DNA from: Arenibacter sp. 6A1
GTDB taxonomy: Bacteria; Bacteroidota; Bacteroidia; Flavobacteriales; Flavobacteriaceae
Assembly: GCF_012272855.1 (NCBI RefSeq)
Contig: NZ_JAAXCQ010000004.1
Coordinates: 62,001 to 126,000, forward strand
DNA: 64,000 bases
Reading direction: 5' to 3'
The notes beneath the pieces are model-generated. The model searched no databases and was not told the origin of the DNA. It was given only the letters and a program-made list of their open reading frames with translations. The position numbers and the translations under genes are program-made. The stretch's first letter is position 1, and each line of letters begins with the position of its first letter. Shown here piece after piece: positions 54,801 through 63,486 of the stretch.

Positions 54801-55071
54801 TAGTGAATCTTCTTATAGCTTACAAAACTACGCAAACCAACAATTCTGGGAAAAAGGAGATTATTTAGCGCTTAGAGAGGTAACTTTAAGTTATAATGTC
54901 CCTGCAGAGTACTTTAAAAATACCATCAAAAGACTGAACGTTTACGTAACCGGCTCTAACTTACATTACTTTAAGAGTATGAGTGGTGATACCCCAGAAA
55001 TTGGTGGTGTTCAATACGGAGCATTCCCGCTTCCAAAAACGATAACGATAGGACTTAATCTAACATTTTAA
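51820..55071 (+). CDS. SusC-type TonB-dependent receptor, sialoglycan locus (NanO-like)
   Basis: 1083 residues. Signal peptide ([18 protein letters not shown]), beta-sandwich ([40 protein letters not shown]), linker [21 protein letters not shown], plug (about 120-230; [19 protein letters not shown]) and barrel to the C-terminus ([15 protein letters not shown]). It shares the general design with the other SusC in this window but is clearly a different receptor. In Tannerella and Bacteroides the NanO/NanU pair imports sialic acid; the location next to nanA points to the same role here. Codon use appears rather more TTA- and AAC-biased, as in highly expressed genes. Confidence 0.92.
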   Translation: [1083 protein letters not shown]

Positions 55072-55082
55072 ATAGTAGCAAA

Positions 55083-56588
55083 ATGAAAAAATATATTTAT
55101 ATACTATTAGCTGCCGTTAGTTTGACTGCCTGCGAGAGCGAGCTTGAACTAACCAGTCCCAGCGAATTGACCGCAGCTGGATTCTGGGATACAGAAGAAG
55201 GGGTGAGAACCGCGCATACTGGATTGTATGCGAACTTAAGATCTTCCGCCGATGAATTTTGGCTATTGGGAGAAATGAGAAGTGATATTTGGGGTGGACG
55301 TACGTACGAATCCGCATCAAACACTTCCTTGATCGAATCTAATATTACTGTTGCTACAGCTCCTTTTGGTGGTTGGGCAGGTTTATACACAAGAATTCAT
55401 AGAATCAATGACTTTTTGGCAAATATTCCAAATGTAACCTTTGTCAATGAAGACGAAAAGGACCACCTTATTGGACAGGCTTATGGTTTAAGAGCGTTGT
55501 ACTACTACACCTTGTTAAAGACATGGGGCGATGTGCCAATTTCTTTAGAGCCATTAACAGATGTTGACCCGGCTGCATTAAGCAAGCCTAGATCTCCACA
55601 GAGTGAAGTAATGAGCCTGATCAAATCCGATATTCAAGCCTCTTTAAGCGCTTTTGGATCGGACGGAAGCTTCTTTAACAACAGTAGAGTGTATTGGTCA
55701 AAAGCCGCTACATTGGCCCTTAAAGGTGACGTATATATCTGGTCTGGTAATTTATTGGGCGGCGGTAATGCCGATTTCACGGAGGCTAAAAATGCCCTAC
55801 AACAAGTTGAGGCTTTAGGAGCTAGCTTAACCAGTGATATCTCCGAGCTATGGGGAGTGCCGAACGAAAATAACAGCGAATTTATTTTTGCCATCCAATA
55901 CAAGCAAGATGAAGCGTCTAACTTCTACAATAGCTTAACAGGTAGAAGTACCGAGATCAACCCTCAGTTTAATGATAACGGGGAATCTATGAGCGATTTT
56001 GTAATCGCTGGCGCCAACCGATATGGACAGTCAGAAAAAACCATATTGTTGTTAGATGACAATGACGATAGCCGTAAAGATGCTACCTTCATTAGATTGT
56101 ACATCGATGATAATGGCGGTTTAGGATATCCTACTTATAATGAGCCTAAATATTTTGGTTCGGTCTTTAATAAGTTTTTAGGACAAGTGAACGGTTCTGA
56201 GCGTATTTTTGAAAATGATGTACCTGTGTACAGATATGCCGATGTACTATTGCTTTTGGCCGAAGCCAAAAACCATTTGGGTGAAAATCCAGCTGGAGAA
56301 ATCAACCAAATCAGAGAAAGAGCCTTCGGTGACAATTACAATCCACTAACCCACGCCTATATCAATGGTTCTAAAGAGGATAACGCCAACGCTATCTTAA
56401 ATGAGCGTTACAAAGAATTCATTGGTGAAGGAAAAAGATGGTGGGATCTAAGAAGAGCTGGTAACAGCTATGTCTTTGACAATATCGAATTCTTAAGCCC
56501 AGGAGATGAGTTTAAACTGATTTTACCAATTACGACGGATATGATCGGTAGAAACCCATTATTGGAGCAATCACCAGGATATAATTAA
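55083..56588 (+). CDS. SusD-type binding lipoprotein, sialoglycan locus (NanU-like)
   Basis: 501 residues. Lipoprotein signal (LLAAVSLTACES). Family landmarks: LTAAGFWDTEEGVRTAHTGLYANLRSS, IGQAYGLRALYYYTLLKTWGDVPI (about 130-155), YWSKAATLALKGDVYIWSGNLLGGG and the C-terminal LNERYKEFIGEGKRWWDLRRAGN followed by a final NPLLEQSPGYN. It starts 11 bases after susC, and a strong terminator follows. Expected to bind sialic acid or sialyl-oligosaccharides at the cell surface and to close the SusC channel. Confidence 0.92.
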   Translation: MKKYIYILLAAVSLTACESELELTSPSELTAAGFWDTEEGVRTAHTGLYANLRSSADEFWLLGEMRSDIWGGRTYESASNTSLIESNITVATAPFGGWAGLYTRIHRINDFLANIPNVTFVNEDEKDHLIGQAYGLRALYYYTLLKTWGDVPISLEPLTDVDPAALSKPRSPQSEVMSLIKSDIQASLSAFGSDGSFFNNSRVYWSKAATLALKGDVYIWSGNLLGGGNADFTEAKNALQQVEALGASLTSDISELWGVPNENNSEFIFAIQYKQDEASNFYNSLTGRSTEINPQFNDNGESMSDFVIAGANRYGQSEKTILLLDDNDDSRKDATFIRLYIDDNGGLGYPTYNEPKYFGSVFNKFLGQVNGSERIFENDVPVYRYADVLLLLAEAKNHLGENPAGEINQIRERAFGDNYNPLTHAYINGSKEDNANAILNERYKEFIGEGKRWWDLRRAGNSYVFDNIEFLSPGDEFKLILPITTDMIGRNPLLEQSPGYN

Positions 56589-56624
56589 TATTAAGTTGAG
56601 TTAATAGTTGAGTTAGTTTTTTTT

Positions 56625-56653
56625 AAAGGAGGGGGTTGTGCCCCTCCTTTTTT
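56625..56653 (+). terminator. Intrinsic terminator of the susCD unit
   Basis: AAAGGAGGGG and CCCCTCCTTT form a perfect 10-bp stem with a 6-base loop and a T-run, 36 bases after the susD stop. Confidence 0.92.
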
Positions 56654-57254
56654 ATTTCCACAAAATCCCAAAATACCCTCTACAACAAGAAGGGAACGAA
56701 CTGCTAAGAAACCAACCTTTCTTTCCTAAACCCTAGCAGCATTTCAAAGAAATACACCATCGCTTTCTGGTATTTAAGGTTTTGGTTAAAAGAGTGTTTT
56801 CGTTAACACTCCCACCTTTTACACGCTGACCTACCCCCATTGGTTATAAGTAACCCCAACAGTATCCCAAAACTATCCATTAAGACTTCCCTTCTTACTC
56901 GACCCTAGCACCCTAAGAAGATACGTTTAGTTCGCTGTAATCAACCACAAGCCTACTCCCCTCCTCAGGGCTTAAAATAGATATGTACTAAAAACTTCCT
57001 AATCTCCCTTTAGCAATCCATATAAGTATGTGACCTAAAAAAAAATAATTATTCACTATTATTTTTGTTAAATTTAACTAGAATTTCTAATCTAATTTCT
57101 TGAACAATTACGAGCAATTTTCTAGCTAAATTCCAAGCGGCACTCCCATATGTTAAAAAAACCCAACAAACCGTTAAAATGTTTACCTCCTTCTTTTAAT
57201 TTAATAGGTTTGCCCCATGATTTACTGATATCAAGTGAATTATAAAAACGACAA

Positions 57255-57288
57255 AAAGAGGGCGTTGAATTTCGGGAACGCCCTCTTT
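57255..57288 (-). terminator. Intrinsic terminator, probably of the 27-residue peptide gene
   Basis: AAAGAGGGCGTT and AACGCCCTCTTT form a perfect 12-bp stem with a 10-base loop. On the minus strand it is followed by a T-run (TTTTTGTCG) and lies 29 bases after the stop of the small frame at 57318. Confidence 0.85.
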
Positions 57289-57317
57289 ATCTTTTTCTCC
57301 AGAATTTCCACAAATTT

Positions 57318-57401
57318 TCACCTCGCGGAGATCAGTACACTCACAAAATAATAGGCCGCAAAAACAATGCATATCGCGACAGCTTTTTTATCCACGGCCA
57401 T
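57318..57401 (-). CDS. Possible 27-residue single-helix membrane peptide
   Basis: ATG at 57401, TGA at 57318-57320. The product begins MAVDKKAVAICIV, continues with a hydrophobic helix (FAAYYFVSVLI) and ends in SAR. The charge pattern (DKK before, R after) fits a single membrane helix. A strong intrinsic terminator follows 29 bases downstream, which is the best evidence that this is transcribed. Repeat copy D begins 65 bases upstream. No family is recognised. It could also be an RNA gene with a chance reading frame. Confidence 0.45.
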   Translation of the reverse strand: MAVDKKAVAICIVFAAYYFVSVLISAR

Positions 57402-58099
57402 ATTCTTATACCATCCTATTTATTGTTGATATGGAATCAAAATTCTTTACACCTACAGCATTATAATTTGGGCGTTCCCTCCTTCGTCGGTCGGGCACTC
57501 CGCTATATCCCTTGCTACGCTGCGGGGATGCCGCTGCGGTCCCTAACGCTTTTTCAATAAACAATTAGCAGTTAACAATAATATAGGAAGAATGGCCCCT
57601 ACCTCATATAGTGGCAAAGTATCCTTATTAAACCCTGATCAAAGAGAAAAACTCGTTATCTTTAATAATGAAATTAATATCTAAAAACGGTCAACGCTAA
57701 TTAGGGAAGTACAGTTAATTGTTCCTTGTTGCGAATAGGATAGTTTGAGATAGAAATCGGCCTAGGAGATTCGCCAAAACCAATAGATTCCTAAGAATAA
57801 AAAATTGTCCCTAAAAAATGAAACGAACCTTGGTGATAAGTTTTTGCAGCGCGAGGAAGTTGTGCTTATAAAAGAGAAAAAAAAACCGACTTTATAAGCC
57901 TTGGAAAAAAGGCTAAGAAGGCGACTCGTATCACCCTAACTTTCACAGGCAAATAAAAACTCGTAAAATGTGCTTCACCTGATCAGTATTGAAGCTATAG
58001 TTGGAAATAAGATTCTGAAACTTCGCCCCTATCCTAACTTTACCGTCAAACGGTCATCAAAAAAAAAAGAATAAACAGAAGACTACGAAATACCAGCAA
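57402..58099. other. Spacer with repeat copy D
   Basis: About 700 bases. It holds repeat copy D and an inverted repeat (GCTTATAAA at 57864-57872, TTTATAAGC at 57891-57899) of unclear meaning. No gene is supported. Confidence 0.45.
57467..57549 (-). repeat. 83-bp GC-rich intergenic repeat, copy D
   Basis: Same orientation as copy B, opposite to A and C; differs from C at a single position (CGT instead of CGG before AGCAAGGG). Lies just outside the sialic acid locus. Confidence 0.9.
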
Positions 58100-58501
58100 C
58101 TAAGCCACCTTAAATTCATTTAAAAAAGGCTCCTTTACAAGCTGACTTAATTGTGCAATACTAAACGGTTTTACAAAATACTCTTGCACTAAATTATACT
58201 GCTGGGCTTTAGCCCTATCGGCTTCACTAAAAGAAGAACTGACGATGGCAATAAAGGTATTAGCGCTATTGCGTACCGACGGTAAATTATCTAAAAACTC
58301 CCAGCCGTTCATCACAGGCATATTAATATCTAATAGAATCAACAAATCTATAGCATCACTAAGCTGGTCTTCTATATAATCTAGAGCCTCTTTACCATTA
58401 TAAAAGACAACAGGCTCTTGCAAACCTGCTTTGGTACAGATTTTTTTATGCAATAAACAATTAAGTTTATTGTCCTCTATTATTAGTACTTGCCTGTTCA
58501 T
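58100..58501 (-). CDS. Single-domain CheY-like response regulator
   Basis: 133 residues, receiver domain only. Acidic pocket E9-D10 (LIIEDNKLN), phosphoacceptor D58 (LLDINMPVMNGWEF), conserved S88 (IAIVSSS) and K111 (EYFVKPFS). No output domain, so it acts through protein contacts. The C-terminal end (SIAQLSQLVKEPFLNEF) is closely related to the fragment at 63938-64000. Divergent from the multi-PAS protein, which is the natural partner. Confidence 0.9.
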   Translation of the reverse strand: MNRQVLIIEDNKLNCLLHKKICTKAGLQEPVVFYNGKEALDYIEDQLSDAIDLLILLDINMPVMNGWEFLDNLPSVRNSANTFIAIVSSSFSEADRAKAQQYNLVQEYFVKPFSIAQLSQLVKEPFLNEFKVA

Positions 58502-59160
58502 GGTCGGGTGATATTTTTGAGGAAAGCATCTATGAAGCAGACTCTTTTCTCTTTTAGGGGGTTTTCTTTAATCAATACTGTACTTTTCTACTAGCCTAAT
58601 TAGCAGCGTACAAAATTAGTTTATTTGTAAGAAATATAATCAATTATGTTAAGGAATGATATAATTTTTATAAAATCCGTATTTTAATACCTACAAAAAA
58701 ACAGGAGCAATAATGGCTAACACCTACTAATATTAAATTCACAAAGTTATAATAGGTTTTTTAACTCCCAAAAAACATGGACCATCAGTAAAATTGTACT
58801 GTCCAAGAATTTAAGAGTATCAATAAAATTTATTGCAGGCAAAACCATAACAATACATCAACAACTTTTGACTTAAACCTTACAGTTTACCGAATATTTA
58901 TGCTTTTTAACGGATTTTATAATAGTTTTGTCTATCATTGTTCCGACAAATTTGACCTTAAAAGCTAGGTAGAACTTATGATAATTCGCACGCAAAATTA
59001 ATTATAATTACAGGCATTTATGGTTTTCATCTGTTATCAAACCGTTAACTCTTAGTTTTTTTCTATAAATAAAAAGCCCCCTTAACAGCATTTAAGGTGT
59101 AAAAATTATGTAAATTACATAATACTTAATTATTGTATAAGGGATATTTAAATTAAAAAT
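58502..59160. other. Divergent spacer between response regulator and multi-PAS gene
   Basis: About 660 AT-rich bases. A small stem (CCTTAA/TTAAGG, 59080-59097) and the perfect palindrome at 59105-59123 lie near the multi-PAS start. Nothing else is recognised. Confidence 0.45.
59105..59123. promoter_or_regulatory. Perfect 19-bp palindrome before the multi-PAS gene
   Basis: ATTATGTAAATTACATAAT, 38 bases before the start codon. The arms are the same as in the sialic acid operators (TTATGT...ACATAA), but the spacer is 5 bases instead of 3, so it is probably bound by another protein or only weakly by the GntR regulator. Confidence 0.5.
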
Positions 59161-62100
59161 ATGGCCATCCAAAGCGTATCGGCGCTCCCTTCCTACTCTC
59201 CCCTTCAACTGACATCTAAATCTTACGATGATATTTGTCAATTGGCGGCATTTATTTGTAGTTCTTTGTCCACGGAAGTTGCGCTATTAGAAGTTCCAAA
59301 ACATATTTACACCCCATCAGAAGTAACCACCTTAAAGGAAACTGCGTTAGAAAAATTATTTAAAAACCATCTTCGCAACACTCCCAACGAAATTTTTATT
59401 ATTGAGAACAGCGAAAAAGACCAAAGACTTTCGGAAAAAACAGCAAGCGGCACGGGCAGCCTTCCTGCTTTTATGGCCTTTGTTCCTATCCTAGATAAAA
59501 ATGAAATAGTAGTAGGAGTCCTCAGTATTCAGGATAATACACCCAAAAAGCTGACTCCAGAACAAGCTACAGCGCTGAAGGTATTAGCTAGGCAAGCCTT
59601 AGCATTGCTGCCGCCCCAAGAGGCCCTACAAAAAACCAATGACCCTAAAACAGAGGCAGCGCTCGTCGAAGGAGCGAAAACGAATGCGCTTTTAACGCAA
59701 AAAAAAATTGAGAAAAAGATTGAATCGGCAGACCCAGGTGCTACTTCTTTAATTCAAGCAGGCTATAACCTGTTATCCGTTATTGACGCACAAGGTAATT
59801 TCAGGTTTGTGGGTGATGCCTTAAGTTTTTCCATAGACTATACTTCCCAGGAGCTGCTCGAAACCAATATTTTCAGTTATGTACATCTAGAAGACCGCGA
59901 TAAAGCTATTTACAACTTTTCTCAGTTCCTTCAAGGAAAACCCTTTACCTCTATGGCCTATAGAATTAAACATAAATCTGGTCGCTGGAAATGGTTTGAA
60001 ATTATAGTTATCAATATGATTTCCGATCCTGATGTTCAAGGCGTTGTTATTAATGCCAAGGACATTACTGAAAAGAATGAATTAAAACATCAATTAGCAA
60101 TCTCGGAAGAAAAATACCGCTTACTTTTTGACCTTAGTCCATTACCTAAATACATCTATGATATAGACTCCTTACATATTATTGATGTTAATGAGGCCAT
60201 GATTAAACTTTATGGCTACAGTAGAACGGAATTCCTGACCATGACGGCCATAAATCTTAGACCAAAAGAGGAAGTCTCAAAATTTATAGCGGCCACACAA
60301 AAAAACAAAGAACAAGATAGCGCCATTAAATTTGGGGTCTTTACGCACAAAAAGAAAAATGGCGACTTATTAAGAATAGAAGTTACCGGCCACTATTTAA
60401 GGTATAATAATCTAAATTGTTTGATGGTAGCCTGTAAGGATGTCACCGAAGCAGAAAAACGACTACAGGCAATAGAACTATCGGAGCAAAAATTGAAACA
60501 AGCCACTACTATTGCCAAACTAGGGTACTGGAGTGTTGATTTTCCTCCCCATCTGCCAAAATGGTCCGATGAAATCTATAACATCTGGGGAAGAGATAAG
60601 GAAACGAACCTAAATAGCTTTGAAAATTTTTTGAGCACCATCGTTGAAGCTGATCGAAAAGTTTTTTTAGAGACAAATGATGATGTGTTTTCTGGAAAGA
60701 AAGAACAAGACTGTGTGTTTAGGATTATGCAACCGAACGGTCAAATAAAATGGATCCATTGTTTAGGGCGCTTGATAAAAGATGCTGCCGGTAATCCTTT
60801 AAGGGTTGAGGGAACGATACAAGACATCACCCAGCAAAAAAAGGAAGAACAAGAGCTACGTCTGTTAGAGTCAGTGGTAACCCATACCAAGGATGCGGTC
60901 ATGATCACAGAAGCAGAGCCCTTTGACGAACCTGGACCTAGAATTCTCTATGTCAATGATGCCTTCACTAAAATGACCGGCTATACGGCCGAGGAGGTGT
61001 TGGGCAAAAGTCCTCGAATCTTGCAAGGGCCAAAATCTGACAAGGTAGCCTTAAAAAAATTAGGAGAAGCCATGCGTCGCTGGGAGCCTTGCGAAACTAC
61101 CGTTATCAATTATAAAAAAAACGGGGAAGAATTTTGGATCAATTTTTCCCTGAATCCGGTTGCCGATGGAAGTGGCTGGTACACCCATTGGATCTCCATA
61201 GAAAGGGATGTTACCAAACAGAAAAACTTGGAACTCCAGAAAAAATTACTGACCGACATCAGTAGGTTGTTCAGCCAGCAAGAGGATCTTTACCCCTGTT
61301 TAAGAAGCGTGCTACAATTAATTGTTTCTTATAAAAACTTTACCATCGGTGAAATCTGGATACCGGATACAGATAACAAACAATTACAGTTGGTCGCCAC
61401 CTATACCGAGAAAGATTGCGGCAAAATCTTTTATGCCAACAGCAAAGAGGTACAGTTTTTTGAAAAAGGCGAAGGCTTACCAGGAAAGGTTTGGGAAGAA
61501 CAACGGCTACAAAAATGGGAAGATTTAAATAAAAGAGAGGACTTTGTAAGAAGAAAAGCTACTGAAAACTCTTCTTTGGATATTGCTGTTGGAATCCCCT
61601 TGACCCACAACCAAGAATTAGTAGGCATCCTAGTGGTTGGCTTAGAAAAAGCCATGTACCACCATAGCTTGGAAGGCGAATTGTTTGAGCAGATTTCTAC
61701 CTATTTAGGAGAAGAAATAAAGCGAAAACGACTAGAAATAGAACTCGATCAGATTTTTAAGTTTGCCCCAGATATCATTTGTATCGCGGGGAAAGACGGT
61801 TACTTTAAAAAAATAAATCCGGCTGCTACCAAAATCCTAGGATATACGGAAGAAGAATTATTAAGTAGGCCTATTCTAGAATTTATACATCCGGATGACC
61901 GAGAAATTACATCCCAGACCTATAGACCGGACAATCTCCAAAAGGAAATCAAAAAATTTCAAAACCGTTATATCGCAAAAAACGGAGAAACTGTTTGGCT
62001 TAACTGGAACACCAGCCCTGCTCCGGACAAAGGGGTAACCTTTGCCATTGCCGATGATATCACGGAAACCAAAGAATTACAGCAACTCTTGGATATGGCC

Positions 62101-63486
62101 AATAATTTGGCCGAAATAGGAAGTTGGGAAATGAATCTGGAGACAAATGAAATTTATTGGTCAGAAATTACCAAGAAAATATATGAGGTAGCTCCCAATT
62201 ACCAACCTACTCGTGAATCCTATATAAATTTTCAAAAAGACGATAAATATTTCAAAAGAATCGCCAATAAGGTGGAAGCAGCAATAAACCAGGGTATTTC
62301 TATAGATTATGACATGCCTATTATTACGGCAAAAGGCAAGGAACGATGGGTACGAGTCATTGGAAAACCCGAATTTAAGGACGGGAAATGTGTTCGTTTT
62401 TATGGGAGTATTCAAAATATCCAAAAACTAAAGCTTACCCAATTAGCGCTTCAAAAGGCCTTTAAAGAAAATAATCGAATATTGGAAAGTATCGGGGAGG
62501 CCTTTATTTCGATAGACAAAAACGGTGTCATCACCTATTTTAATCAACAGGCAGAAGATTATTTGGGAATATCGCGTAGAAAGGTGGTGGGCCAATATTT
62601 ATGGGATGTCATTCCTAAAAACAATCCCATTTACGCTAAGTATAAAAATTTTGAGAACCTCCTAGATAAAAAAAAGAAAATCAACTTTGAGGAATACCAT
62701 CCCGAATCAAAAAAATGGTTCGAGCTAAACATATACCCTTCTAACCAGGGCATGTCTGTCTTTATTAAAGATGTCAGTGAAAGAATGGAGGCGGAAGAAA
62801 AGATTAAAAAATCGAACGAGCGTTTCGAAAAGGTTAGTCAAACTACCAACGACTGCATTTTAGATTGGGATATTTCTAATAACATTTTATTCTTAAGTGA
62901 CGCCTTTACAAGCTTATTTGGCCATAATAATTCCCCAGGACAAAATTTAGAGGGATTATGGGACCTTTATATTCATCCCGAAGATTCAAAAACGATCATG
63001 GAATCCCTTGAAAAAGCGCTTCACGACCCGAAAATCAACAAATGGGAGGCAGAATACCGCTTTCAAAAAGCGGATGGGAATTACGCTTATGTACTCGAGA
63101 AAGGAATCATCATAAGAAATAGAAAAGGAAAGGCTGTTCGAATGGTAGGCGTAATGTCCGATATTACCTATCGTAAAAATTATGAAGAGTCCTTAAAGAA
63201 ACTCAACCGGGAATTAAAGAAACACTCCCTTAATATCGAAAACCAAAACAAGGTCCTCCGAGACATTACCTGGACCCAATCGCATGTGGTCAGGGCTCCC
63301 GTAGCTCGGTTAATAGGTATTGTAGATCTTTTTAAGGAAGACATGTTAGATGCCAAGGAAAAGGAAGAAATGTTAGACCATATCCTTGCCACCACCCAGG
63401 AAATAGACGAAATCATTTCCGATATTGTCAAGAAATCCGAATCGTTAAGCGATATGGAAAATCTAGAGAAAAATACGCAAGAATAG
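59161..63486 (+). CDS. Multi-PAS/GAF sensor protein with histidine-kinase dimerisation segment but no ATPase domain
   Basis: 1441 residues, no signal peptide or membrane helix. Order: GAF (about 15-150), PAS 1 (195-310), PAS 2 (318-435), PAS 3 (445-560), PAS 4 (568-690, LOV-like GKSPRILQG without the photoactive Cys), GAF 2 (695-854), PAS 5 (862-980), PAS 6 (983-1100), PAS 7 (1105-1215), PAS 8 (1220-1340), then a HisKA-like helix pair with H1375 in ITWTQSHVVRAPVARL. The protein ends about 65 residues after this His, with no N, G1 or G2 box. A cytoplasmic multi-input sensor that may bind or be phosphorylated by another kinase; a single-domain receiver gene lies on each side. Confidence 0.85.
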   Translation: MAIQSVSALPSYSPLQLTSKSYDDICQLAAFICSSLSTEVALLEVPKHIYTPSEVTTLKETALEKLFKNHLRNTPNEIFIIENSEKDQRLSEKTASGTGSLPAFMAFVPILDKNEIVVGVLSIQDNTPKKLTPEQATALKVLARQALALLPPQEALQKTNDPKTEAALVEGAKTNALLTQKKIEKKIESADPGATSLIQAGYNLLSVIDAQGNFRFVGDALSFSIDYTSQELLETNIFSYVHLEDRDKAIYNFSQFLQGKPFTSMAYRIKHKSGRWKWFEIIVINMISDPDVQGVVINAKDITEKNELKHQLAISEEKYRLLFDLSPLPKYIYDIDSLHIIDVNEAMIKLYGYSRTEFLTMTAINLRPKEEVSKFIAATQKNKEQDSAIKFGVFTHKKKNGDLLRIEVTGHYLRYNNLNCLMVACKDVTEAEKRLQAIELSEQKLKQATTIAKLGYWSVDFPPHLPKWSDEIYNIWGRDKETNLNSFENFLSTIVEADRKVFLETNDDVFSGKKEQDCVFRIMQPNGQIKWIHCLGRLIKDAAGNPLRVEGTIQDITQQKKEEQELRLLESVVTHTKDAVMITEAEPFDEPGPRILYVNDAFTKMTGYTAEEVLGKSPRILQGPKSDKVALKKLGEAMRRWEPCETTVINYKKNGEEFWINFSLNPVADGSGWYTHWISIERDVTKQKNLELQKKLLTDISRLFSQQEDLYPCLRSVLQLIVSYKNFTIGEIWIPDTDNKQLQLVATYTEKDCGKIFYANSKEVQFFEKGEGLPGKVWEEQRLQKWEDLNKREDFVRRKATENSSLDIAVGIPLTHNQELVGILVVGLEKAMYHHSLEGELFEQISTYLGEEIKRKRLEIELDQIFKFAPDIICIAGKDGYFKKINPAATKILGYTEEELLSRPILEFIHPDDREITSQTYRPDNLQKEIKKFQNRYIAKNGETVWLNWNTSPAPDKGVTFAIADDITETKELQQLLDMANNLAEIGSWEMNLETNEIYWSEITKKIYEVAPNYQPTRESYINFQKDDKYFKRIANKVEAAINQGISIDYDMPIITAKGKERWVRVIGKPEFKDGKCVRFYGSIQNIQKLKLTQLALQKAFKENNRILESIGEAFISIDKNGVITYFNQQAEDYLGISRRKVVGQYLWDVIPKNNPIYAKYKNFENLLDKKKKINFEEYHPESKKWFELNIYPSNQGMSVFIKDVSERMEAEEKIKKSNERFEKVSQTTNDCILDWDISNNILFLSDAFTSLFGHNNSPGQNLEGLWDLYIHPEDSKTIMESLEKALHDPKINKWEAEYRFQKADGNYAYVLEKGIIIRNRKGKAVRMVGVMSDITYRKNYEESLKKLNRELKKHSLNIENQNKVLRDITWTQSHVVRAPVARLIGIVDLFKEDMLDAKEKEEMLDHILATTQEIDEIISDIVKKSESLSDMENLEKNTQE

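Larger units (their letters stand above)
56589..57317. other. Long spacer with two terminators
   Basis: About 730 bases. It holds the susCD terminator and the isolated terminator at 57255-57288. From 56660 to 57250 I see no gene, no repeat and no clear RNA structure. Confidence 0.45.
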
